This document shows positions 52,863 through 60,006 of a DNA stretch of 64,000 nt, piece after piece. How positions within the stretch are numbered: the first letter of the stretch is position 1; each line of letters opens with the position of its first letter. The position numbers were made by a program, and so were the translations under genes. The notes under the pieces were generated by a model. The model saw only the letters and a program-made list of their open reading frames with translations. It was not told where the DNA came from and ran no database searches. This DNA is from Cellvibrio japonicus Ueda107 (GTDB taxonomy: Bacteria; Pseudomonadota; Gammaproteobacteria; Pseudomonadales; Cellvibrionaceae), in NCBI RefSeq assembly GCF_000019225.1, contig NC_010995.1, forward strand, positions 1,434,501-1,498,500. The letters run 5' to 3'.

Positions 52863-53615
52863 ATGGCAGGCAAAAAAGTTGTATTGATCACCGGTGGTGG
52901 ACGGGGAATAGGAGCGGCGACAGCCAGGTTGTTTGCTCAGGAGGGGTATGCCGTTTGTATTAATTACAAAAGCCGATCTGAACCTGCGCACCAATTGAGG
53001 GATGAAATATGTGCCGGTGGTGGAGAGTGCCTGGCAGTGCAGGCAGATGTGTCCATAGAGGATGAGGTGGTGAATTTATTTGCGCGCATTGATGAGCATT
53101 TCGGGACTTTATCAGTATTGGTGAACAACGCCGCTATTCTCAAACAACAGTGCAGGCTGGAGTCTATGACAGCGGAGCGGATAAACAGCATTCTGGTCAA
53201 TAACATCACCAGTTATTTTCTCTGCGCACGCGAAGCGGTCAAACGTATGTCAACCAAATATGGTGGTTCTGGTGGGGCTATTGTCAATGTGTCATCGGGT
53301 GCCGCACGGTCGGGATCGCCTAATGAGTATGTGGATTACGCCGCATCCAAAGGGGCAATAGATACCATGACCCGGGGGCTCGCCCTGGAAGTGGCCGGAG
53401 AGGGCATCCGGGTTAATGGTGTTCGCCCCGGTTTCATATACACCGATATGCATGCCGATGGTGGTGAGCCCGGGCGGGTCGATCGTTTGAAAAGCCGTAT
53501 CCCCCTCGGGCGCGGTGGTTATCCCGAGGAAGTAGCGGAGGCCATTTTATGGCTGGCCTCGGATAAATCGGCATTTTCGACGGGCACTATCGTTGACCTG
53601 ACGGGGGGACTCTAG
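52863..53615 (+). CDS. SDR-family oxidoreductase
   Basis: 250 residues from the ATG at 52863, chosen for the AGGGGG box upstream. NAD(P) motif TGGGRGIG (about 11-18), NNAAIL, catalytic Ser in VNVSSGAARSG and YVDYAASKG (Tyr-x-x-x-Lys). Reads like a 3-oxoacyl-ACP reductase or sugar dehydrogenase type; substrate unknown. A weak hairpin (53635-53655) follows the stop. Confidence 0.9.
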   Translation: MAGKKVVLITGGGRGIGAATARLFAQEGYAVCINYKSRSEPAHQLRDEICAGGGECLAVQADVSIEDEVVNLFARIDEHFGTLSVLVNNAAILKQQCRLESMTAERINSILVNNITSYFLCAREAVKRMSTKYGGSGGAIVNVSSGAARSGSPNEYVDYAASKGAIDTMTRGLALEVAGEGIRVNGVRPGFIYTDMHADGGEPGRVDRLKSRIPLGRGGYPEEVAEAILWLASDKSAFSTGTIVDLTGGL

Positions 53616-53692
53616 GGTGGGTCAGGCGTGGCCAGGTATTAATCTGTTTAATACCCTCACCCTCAAAAATGCAATATTATTTCTTTTGTTGT

Positions 53693-53707
53693 TGATAATC
53701 ATTATCA
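53693..53707. promoter_or_regulatory. Fur box (perfect 7-1-7)
   Basis: TGATAATCATTATCA is an exact TGATAAT-N-ATTATCA match, the core Fur site. It lies 200 nt before the flavodoxin start in an AT-rich stretch; iron repression of the flavodoxin is the natural reading. Confidence 0.85.
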
Positions 53708-53906
53708 TTTAAATTAGGATAACGCCTCAATCCATTGCTGATGGCTAATGCGGCTCTGTTTTTGAGGTGTTACTCCCTCCATGTGTCTTACCTCTTCTAA
53801 GTCCCCCATCGGGTTGCAACTCGAATGATGGCGAGTCGCCCGCTTCCCACAGCTTGGTTAATGATTAACGACTGCCCGTACAAATAGATCCGGTGAGGAA
53901 TAGTAA

Positions 53907-54443
53907 ATGGCAACCATAGGTTTGGTATTTGGAACAGATACAGGTAATACAGAAGAAGTGGGTGGAAAAATTGCAGAGGCCCTGCGCAATTACGGCTATA
54001 TCGTAGAAATGGTCAATATTAGCGAAGCCTCACCAGAGGTGCTGTTGTCCTATCCGTTCCTGATTTTGGGCATTCCCACCTGGGACTTTGGTGGCATCCA
54101 GGAGGATTGGGAGGATTTTGAAAGTACGCTCCTGGCGCTGGATCTGAGTAATCGTGTAGTTGCACTTTATGGCTTGGGCGACCAGCGTGGTTACGGTGAT
54201 TATTTTGTCGATGCGATGGGTTGGTTACATGAGCGTGTGGCGCAAGTCGGTGCCCAAATCATTGGGCGTTGGTCGACAGAGGGCTATAAATTTTCTGCCT
54301 CTCTGGCAGCGAATGATGACCTGAGTGAATTTTGTGGTTTGGCAATTGACGAAGACCAGCAATTTGAGTTGACCGATAGCCGGGTAAATACCTGGGTAGC
54401 GCAGATTGTGGATGAGTTTGAACAATTGGCGGTGGCTCTGTAA
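53907..54443 (+). CDS. fldA: long-chain flavodoxin
   Basis: 178 residues. FMN phosphate loop GTDTGNTEEVG near residues 9-19; the aromatic FMN-stacking residues lie in IPTWDFGGIQEDWED and LGDQRGYGDYFVDAMG; the long-chain insertion is present. Low-potential electron carrier that replaces ferredoxin when iron is scarce, matching the perfect Fur box upstream. Cytoplasmic. FldA and FldB cannot be separated by eye, and fldA is chosen on overall similarity. Confidence 0.93.
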   Translation: MATIGLVFGTDTGNTEEVGGKIAEALRNYGYIVEMVNISEASPEVLLSYPFLILGIPTWDFGGIQEDWEDFESTLLALDLSNRVVALYGLGDQRGYGDYFVDAMGWLHERVAQVGAQIIGRWSTEGYKFSASLAANDDLSEFCGLAIDEDQQFELTDSRVNTWVAQIVDEFEQLAVAL

Positions 54444-54538
54444 GCCGAAGTGCTGCCGATTCAATCTGCGGGATTTGGCGCAGGCCTAGGTAATCCAACC
54501 GGGATCATGTTTATGATTGATGCAGTAAGGGGACATTT

Positions 54539-54991
54539 ATGAAGGGACGCACAGCGGGAAGAAATCACGTTGCTAAGGCGGATGCAATGCCAAGTGGCGT
54601 CAAGGCCGTCGAGGAGTGGTATCGGCAACAAAGCCTTGCCTGGCAGCAGATAATATCTCTGAATTGGCCCCGGGCGCTGGCTGAATATGAGCGCAGTTAC
54701 ACCTGCGCTGAATTCATGTTGCAGCAGGCGCCTTGCAAATGCTGTGCAGTAAAAGCCTATGTGCGCACCGTGGTGGAATATGCCCTGGTACTCCACAAGA
54801 CTAACCAACAGCCTTTGCTCGCCCAGTTGCGGGTGATGTCCTTGCACAGCTTGCAGCCGATGTTGGGTATGGCGCATGCGGTGCAGTTGTTGAAGCCTTT
54901 GCGTGATATTCAGCGCGCTGCAACTGCACAGGTTGATCATTGGATAGGGCTGTTGCTGATGGCAGATGCGAAATCCGGATTAACGCATTAG
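54539..54991 (+). CDS. unknown protein in the iron-responsive segment
   Basis: 150 residues. Mostly alpha-helical (AVEEWYRQQSLAWQQIISLN, LAEYERSYTCAEFMLQQAP), with a CKCC motif (about residues 61-64) and TPR-like A-x-x-Y spacing. I do not recognise the family. AGGGGAC precedes the ATG. Lies 95 nt after the flavodoxin, same strand, so may share its Fur-controlled transcript; the CKCC could bind iron or a cluster (inference). Confidence 0.65.
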   Translation: MKGRTAGRNHVAKADAMPSGVKAVEEWYRQQSLAWQQIISLNWPRALAEYERSYTCAEFMLQQAPCKCCAVKAYVRTVVEYALVLHKTNQQPLLAQLRVMSLHSLQPMLGMAHAVQLLKPLRDIQRAATAQVDHWIGLLLMADAKSGLTH

Positions 54992-55090
54992 CCAGACTAT
55001 TACCCGGTGTCTCCGCATAGTTATTTTTTAGCAAAATTCCATCGTAAAGCGCTTGATAAATTGCATCTCTTGATAATAATAAACATCAAA

Positions 55091-55105
55091 TGAAATTAAT
55101 TCTCA
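55091..55105. promoter_or_regulatory. weak Fur-box-like site
   Basis: TGAAATTAATTCTCA matches the 7-1-7 Fur core at 11 of 14 positions, 16 nt before the ATG at 55122, in an AT-rich stretch. Tentative. Confidence 0.4.
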
Positions 55106-55121
55106 TTTAAAGGGGTGGGGT

Positions 55122-55358
55122 ATGCGGTCACAGGAAATTACATCCATTGATGATATGGAACCTGAGTTAATGGTGTATTTGGCGCAACGTTTTGCGTCAG
55201 TGGAGTTTGCATCGAGAATCATCCAGGAAACGCGTCGACGCCTGCAGGAGGCAGACGTGATGGCGTTGGTAGGTGATCCCCAGGTGTATGTGTGTACCTT
55301 TGCCATGTCGGTAGGTCGGCAGTTACTGCACGATGAATATCGCAAAGCCTGCCATTAA
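55122..55358 (+). CDS. small sigma-region-2-like protein
   Basis: 78 residues. PELMVYLAQRFASVEFASRI then IQETRRRLQEADVM and VGDPQVYVCTFAMSVGRQLL then DEYRKACH follow the order of conserved residues in region 2 of FecI-type ECF sigma factors (Y-L-xRF, A-x-x-IxQE, DPxxYl, A-x-x-LL-D-xYR). Regions 3 and 4 are absent. It may be a truncated sigma factor or a domesticated core-binding fragment. Behind a weak Fur box; the methyltransferase start follows after about 15 nt. Confidence 0.6.
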   Translation: MRSQEITSIDDMEPELMVYLAQRFASVEFASRIIQETRRRLQEADVMALVGDPQVYVCTFAMSVGRQLLHDEYRKACH

Positions 55359-55373
55359 GCAATGGAGGTCATG

Positions 55374-56111
55374 ATGAACCGGGACTTTTGTGCGTTAAAT
55401 GCGCGTGCTGTTGCGCCACTTTTTTGGCCCGATGTCGGTTTTTACGATCGTGCGGCCAGTCGCCTGGCCGCCTTGTTAAATGTTGACGGCGCCATACGCT
55501 TTAATCCGCTGATGGAGCGCTCCTATTTACGGGCCAATCGCTGGATAGATTTCCATTGCCTGGCATTCTTTGCGCATTATCCCAAGGCCATGGCGGTGGA
55601 ATTGGGCGCAGGGCTGAGCACGCGTTTTCATCGGCTCAGTGAGCAGCATGAGTGGCCCCAGTTTTCCTGGGTAGATGTGGATGCTCCTGACATAGTGCAG
55701 TTGAAGATGGACGCCATGCCGTTAATTGATAATTACCAGTTAATCAGTAATACGGCATCGCCACAGGCTGTCGTCAATACCTGTGGCTGGCAGGGCACAA
55801 CCCCCCTGTTGGTGAGTATTGATGGTATATCGCGCGAGCAAGACCATAAGGCCTGCCTGGCCCTGTTGCAGGAGTTACTCCGGTTGCGCCAACCCGGTGT
55901 GGAGATTGCGCTGTTATTGGCGGGCCAGATACACGAGCGCCGCAGCGGGTATAAGTCGTGGTGGCGTTTCTGGAAAAGGCAATCCGGAATGATTAACTGG
56001 CCACAGGTCATTGCCGGCCTGGGGGGCGAGATTAAACAGCTGGAAACTTTTCGTCCCGGTAAATACAGCTGCCAATCTGTGACCTGCATTTCTGCCAGCT
56101 TTAGTGAATGA
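55374..56111 (+). CDS. SAM-dependent methyltransferase (LCM/TcmP-like)
   Basis: 245 residues from the ATG at 55374, whose TGGAGG box is well spaced; ATGs at 55362 and 55371 are less suited. SAM-binding motif AVELGAGLSTRFHRL (about 77-91) and VDVDAPDIVQLK fit the leucine-carboxyl-methyltransferase/TcmP group, which methylates carboxyl or hydroxyl groups of small molecules. Follows the sigma-like gene in one run; could modify a siderophore-type compound (inference from iron context). Confidence 0.8.
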   Translation: MNRDFCALNARAVAPLFWPDVGFYDRAASRLAALLNVDGAIRFNPLMERSYLRANRWIDFHCLAFFAHYPKAMAVELGAGLSTRFHRLSEQHEWPQFSWVDVDAPDIVQLKMDAMPLIDNYQLISNTASPQAVVNTCGWQGTTPLLVSIDGISREQDHKACLALLQELLRLRQPGVEIALLLAGQIHERRSGYKSWWRFWKRQSGMINWPQVIAGLGGEIKQLETFRPGKYSCQSVTCISASFSE

Positions 56112-56280
56112 TGGTGTCGGGTTGGGCACTGGAAACCCAATCCCGGTGCCTGGCCTGAACTGTCTATCAACACCTGGCTCAAGCTTTTTATCCCACTGCC
56201 GACACAACTTTATTAAATAAGCCTTTCTGCTCTATCGCCAGTAGCCCTGTTTGCTGGTGATCCCCTATGGAGATGCGTTT

Positions 56281-57813
56281 ATGCAAGTGACGGCCAATCC
56301 CCTATTGCCTGTATCTTCCCCCTTATCAACAGCGCCTGCCGCTGCCAATACCGGTCAGATCAGCGTATTGTCGGTTAACCCAATATGGGTAGAGGATCAG
56401 GTAAGCCTGGGGCAAAGGCAGGAGGCACCATCAACCTATGACAAGCCAGCGGTGGTTTATACCGGTTTGCGCGATACCAGTCCGCGTGGTTCCGCAGCAG
56501 CATCGGTTGGCAACAACCTGATCAGTTCGCTCAATAGTGTACGCAGCAAGAAAGCGCCCTTTATGGCGAGCAGTATTTTTAGCCAGATTGGTGCTTTGAG
56601 TGGCGAAACGCGCGAGTATCGCAACGAAGCGCGGCAATTCAGTGCTGCAGCCGATGCCGCTGTGGACAAACTCAGGCCCAATTTTTCGCTCTCTACTACG
56701 GCGTTGAAAGAATCCATCATGCTGGAGATCAGAACCCGCGATGGCGATTCAATCCTGATCGAGCTTAAACACAGCTCTGTCGGCAGCGATAGTGCACTGG
56801 CGTTTTCCATGTTGGTGGATGGCGAGCTGTCGCCGGAAGAGCAAAAAGCCCTGGGCCGTCTGGCGGACAAGCTGGGGCAGGTAGCCGATGAGTTTTTTCG
56901 TTCGGATACCGCAGAACTGCGTGGCCTGAAAGATATAGACACCAGCATTATCAGCTCTTTCAGCTTGAATTTGTCTCGCCCGCAGGGGGATACCCGTGTG
57001 ACGCACACTTATGAATACACTGTGGATGAAAGCGCACAAACCCAAACCCTGACAGCGAAAGACATTAATGATTACTCGGTAGAGGTCACTGCCCATTTGC
57101 AGGGCTTGGCGACAGGCAAGCCAGCACACGCAGAAATCTTGCAGGCCTATGTCGACTTGATTAACCAATCCGCAGAGAATGCCGATACCAATAATAAATC
57201 CAAACGTTTTATGCGCGATGCGTTTAGCGCGGTGTTTTCATCGTTTATCGGATTGCCTGAGCCAACCGCAGAAACGCGTAAAAGGGATGCGATCCTGGCC
57301 GCATTTGATAGCGGTTTGCCGGATTTCAAAGCCAGTATTCGCTCTCCTGTTATCCATAATCCCAATTTTTATACCCAGGCTTCCTCATTGGTGTTAACAC
57401 TGGAGCAGGAGACTCGCATTGAGCGCAGTAACCACCAATTATGGGTGGCGCAGGAGTCGCGCTACGAATTAATCAATAACCGTTTTGATGGTATGCCCGG
57501 GGTAACAGAAGGGCCGGATTTGGAGGGTGGTAATTACAGTTATATCACCCAACATGTCGTTGGCAGTATCAAGCGCTCCCTTGCCTTAACGGGTGACCGG
57601 GTGGATAGCCTGGTCCTGGAGCGCGAGCGCAAGGAAACCACAGAGACCCATGTGTTTAGCAATCATCGCCAGGTAAGTGTTGAACCCTACGAGCAGGAAA
57701 CTCGTGCACTGCAGGATTATAATGTGCTTTTGCGCGCCCTGGATAATCCCCAGCCAATATGGGCATTGAATAAATTGGTGTCGCCAGAAAAAGAAATTTA
57801 TTTTTTACAGTAG
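56281..57813 (+). CDS. large protein of unknown function
   Basis: 510 residues from the ATG at 56281, preferred because TGGAGA is 7 nt upstream. The N-terminal 100 residues are Ser/Pro/Ala-rich and probably disordered; then a helical part with IFSQIGALSGETREYRNEAR, QFSAAADAAVDKL and a beta-type part (LEIRTRDGDSILIELKHSSV) like a duplicated DUF-type sheet, followed by helices and KETTETHVFSNHRQVSVEPY. No signal peptide. No family recognised; possibly a cytoplasmic scaffold or flagellar/pilus-linked protein. A long gap with a palindrome lies behind it. Confidence 0.7.
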   Translation: MQVTANPLLPVSSPLSTAPAAANTGQISVLSVNPIWVEDQVSLGQRQEAPSTYDKPAVVYTGLRDTSPRGSAAASVGNNLISSLNSVRSKKAPFMASSIFSQIGALSGETREYRNEARQFSAAADAAVDKLRPNFSLSTTALKESIMLEIRTRDGDSILIELKHSSVGSDSALAFSMLVDGELSPEEQKALGRLADKLGQVADEFFRSDTAELRGLKDIDTSIISSFSLNLSRPQGDTRVTHTYEYTVDESAQTQTLTAKDINDYSVEVTAHLQGLATGKPAHAEILQAYVDLINQSAENADTNNKSKRFMRDAFSAVFSSFIGLPEPTAETRKRDAILAAFDSGLPDFKASIRSPVIHNPNFYTQASSLVLTLEQETRIERSNHQLWVAQESRYELINNRFDGMPGVTEGPDLEGGNYSYITQHVVGSIKRSLALTGDRVDSLVLERERKETTETHVFSNHRQVSVEPYEQETRALQDYNVLLRALDNPQPIWALNKLVSPEKEIYFLQ

Positions 57814-57932
57814 TTTCGCGTCTTCATTAGATAATTTTTTTCGTTCAATTCATCGTAATGGCTGATGTTATAAGCATGGGATGAAAAAGAAAGTTGGCAC
57901 ATTTTTAATAATGTCTATTCAGAAAGATCTTA

Positions 57933-57956
57933 AAACAGATATTTAAATATCTGTTT
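57933..57956. promoter_or_regulatory. 24-bp perfect palindrome upstream of the pilus operon
   Basis: AAACAGATATTT followed by its exact inverse, with no loop. It lies 172 nt before the first pilin ATG in the 314-nt space after the unknown gene, which holds no gene otherwise. A zero-spaced long palindrome is more like a dimeric-regulator site than a terminator. Confidence 0.5.
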
Positions 57957-58127
57957 CTTGGGCAATAGAGCGTTTCGTTAATAACGCATTATTTTTATGG
58001 ATTCTCTGTATAAACGAGAGTGTGCTGTTATTGTCGTGTAATAGGCATTTTTCCAAGTTAAATGCTATCGTTTTAAGGAGTGTTTTTTGGGAGTGTTGAG
58101 CGTTTCCTGCGTTTAAGGAGCTATAGG

Positions 58128-58670
58128 ATGAAATACATGTCATACTTTCCCCGCATTATTTTTTCTCTTTTGGTATTTTCTGTCTCCATATCTATTCAGG
58201 CTGCAACTGTTAATGGTCACCTGGGGGTCACCGCGGTTGTCGGTGCGGGTTGCCAGGTTAACAACAGTAATGTGCAATCCGGCGTTGTGGATTTCGGCGC
58301 GTTGAATTTTGGCAGTATCAATACGCTTAACGCACAGCATATTGATGCAACAACCACAGGCTCGGGCAATGGCTCCATTGAGATGGAATGCTCTGATGGC
58401 ACCAGTTTCACAATTAGCCTGGGTAATGGCTTGCACTACAACAATGGCAATCGCGCTATGGTGAATACCGGTTCACCGGGTGTCTTCCTGGCGTATGCGC
58501 TGTACCAGGATGCTGCGCGTACAATTCCCTGGAGCGACAGTGCTCCACTCACCGGGACTGCATCCGGTGCGCCGCAGGCATTTCATGTCTATGGGCGTAT
58601 TCCGGGTGGGCAGTCGGGAATTTCTGCAGGTACTTATACGGATACTGTGCAGGTCGTTGTGAGCTGGTAG
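58128..58670 (+). CDS. SCPU-type pilin subunit (Csu-like)
   Basis: 180 residues from the ATG at 58128, with AAGGAG upstream. Signal peptide (RIIFSLLVFSVSISIQA, ending AAT), then one spore-coat-protein-U domain: GVTAVVGAGCQVNNSN, VDFGALNFG and the C-terminal YTDTVQVVVSW. Two cysteines form the usual disulphide. Probably the main pilin of an archaic chaperone-usher pilus; the first gene of the operon. Confidence 0.9.
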   Translation: MKYMSYFPRIIFSLLVFSVSISIQAATVNGHLGVTAVVGAGCQVNNSNVQSGVVDFGALNFGSINTLNAQHIDATTTGSGNGSIEMECSDGTSFTISLGNGLHYNNGNRAMVNTGSPGVFLAYALYQDAARTIPWSDSAPLTGTASGAPQAFHVYGRIPGGQSGISAGTYTDTVQVVVSW

Positions 58671-58693
58671 CTTTTCTGTGATCGGCTACAGCG

Positions 58694-59224
58694 ATGAACA
58701 TTGGCAAAGTTCTTTGCTGCTGGATGATCCCCGTGTGGGCGCAGACGGTATCGGCACAAAATGACTTGCAGGTAACTGCACCGGTAACCTTGGTGAGAGT
58801 CCAGATAGTCAATGGTTGTCAACTGAACAATCTCGGTTCGGGGGTTGTTGCGTTGGGCACGTTACACTTTGGCGATGTTTACGATCTGGATTCCCTGGTT
58901 GATGCTACTACCAGCCTTGGTTCCGGGAGTTTGCAAGTGCGCTGCACTCCCGGAACCAGTGCCAAGGTGACATTGGGCAGTGGCCTGTATGGCTCCAGTG
59001 TCAATGATCGCAAAATGCGCCTTGTCGATGGCACCGCAACACTTTCCTACCAGCTTTATACGTCTTCAACGCGGCAAACCATATGGGATGATGTCATGGG
59101 AGTCTCCCTGTTGTTTACCGACGACAATGTAAAATCCTTATCAATTTATGGGCGAATTCCTGCGCAGGTGACGCCGGCTGCCGGCCATTACTATGACCAG
59201 GTAGTGGTGACACTGACTTATTAA
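58694..59224 (+). CDS. SCPU-type pilin subunit, second
   Basis: 176 residues. Signal peptide (MNIGKVLCCWMIPVWAQTVSA), SCPU domain with VNGCQLNNLGSGVVALGTLH and the closing YDQVVVTLTY strand. Shares the layout with the first subunit but has low identity, so it may be a minor or tip-adapter subunit. Follows after 23 nt. Confidence 0.88.
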   Translation: MNIGKVLCCWMIPVWAQTVSAQNDLQVTAPVTLVRVQIVNGCQLNNLGSGVVALGTLHFGDVYDLDSLVDATTSLGSGSLQVRCTPGTSAKVTLGSGLYGSSVNDRKMRLVDGTATLSYQLYTSSTRQTIWDDVMGVSLLFTDDNVKSLSIYGRIPAQVTPAAGHYYDQVVVTLTY

Positions 59225-59256
59225 CTGATAGTGCTGGTGTTGGATCAGGGACATTT

Positions 59257-60006
59257 ATGGAAAATTTCAAGTGGTTGGTTTTGTGTTGTGTTTTGTTTGC
59301 TATGCCGGTACAGGCAACAAGCTTGGGGGTATGGCCTATTAATCCACGGATTGATCCACCGGAATCATCAACCAGTATATGGGTAAGAAATAATAGCCAG
59401 GATATGTCCGTGGTTTTACAGGTTCGTGTCCTGGCGTGGTCACAGGATGAAGATACCGATATTTACGCTATACAAAACCAGCTGGTTGTAAGTCCTGCCA
59501 TGGCAAGGGTAGCTCCCGGTGCACAGCAGTTATTCCGTATCGTCAATCGCCGTGGTGCGGTAAAAGTAGAACAGCATGAATTGAGTTATCGCGTATTGAT
59601 TGACGAGATTCCCCAGCCGGATAGCATCAATCAATCTACCTTGAATTTCCAGATGCGCTACTCACTGCCGTTATTTATCGGCTTTGCTGATATGGACCAT
59701 AACAATATGACGGCTGATAAACAGCAGGTATTGGAAGCCGGTTTGCGCTATGAGTTGATTGATGGGAAAGCTCCGCGTCTGAGGATCCATAACCACAGCC
59801 GGCTTCATGCACGTATCAGCCATCTCAAGGTGGTGCGTCCAGGACAAAAAGATGCTGTGTTATTCAGCGGGTTGGTGGGGTATGTACTGCCGGATGCAAG
59901 CCAATCCTGGGACATTGATAAGGAGCGATGGCAGTTGTTGCAGGCAGCAGGTGCCTATCTGGTTTTTCAGCAGGAGCGACGGGAGTTGAAAATTGCCGTT
60001 AAGTAG
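59257..60006 (+). CDS. periplasmic pilus chaperone (PapD-like)
   Basis: 249 residues. Signal peptide (KWLVLCCVLFAMPVQA), immunoglobulin-like N-domain with IWVRNNSQDMSVVLQVRVLA and VVSPAMARVAPGAQQLFRIV (the donor-strand G1 region), then a C-domain. Belongs to the Csu-type (archaic) chaperones. Binds pilins in the periplasm and hands them to the usher. Its 3' end overlaps the usher start by 14 nt. Confidence 0.93.
   Translation: MENFKWLVLCCVLFAMPVQATSLGVWPINPRIDPPESSTSIWVRNNSQDMSVVLQVRVLAWSQDEDTDIYAIQNQLVVSPAMARVAPGAQQLFRIVNRRGAVKVEQHELSYRVLIDEIPQPDSINQSTLNFQMRYSLPLFIGFADMDHNNMTADKQQVLEAGLRYELIDGKAPRLRIHNHSRLHARISHLKVVRPGQKDAVLFSGLVGYVLPDASQSWDIDKERWQLLQAAGAYLVFQQERRELKIAVK

Noticed and set aside
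53635..53655. GGTATTAA-TCTGT-TTAATACC hairpin as an intrinsic terminator
   Set aside because: The stem is AT-rich and no T-run follows; noted with the SDR gene only.
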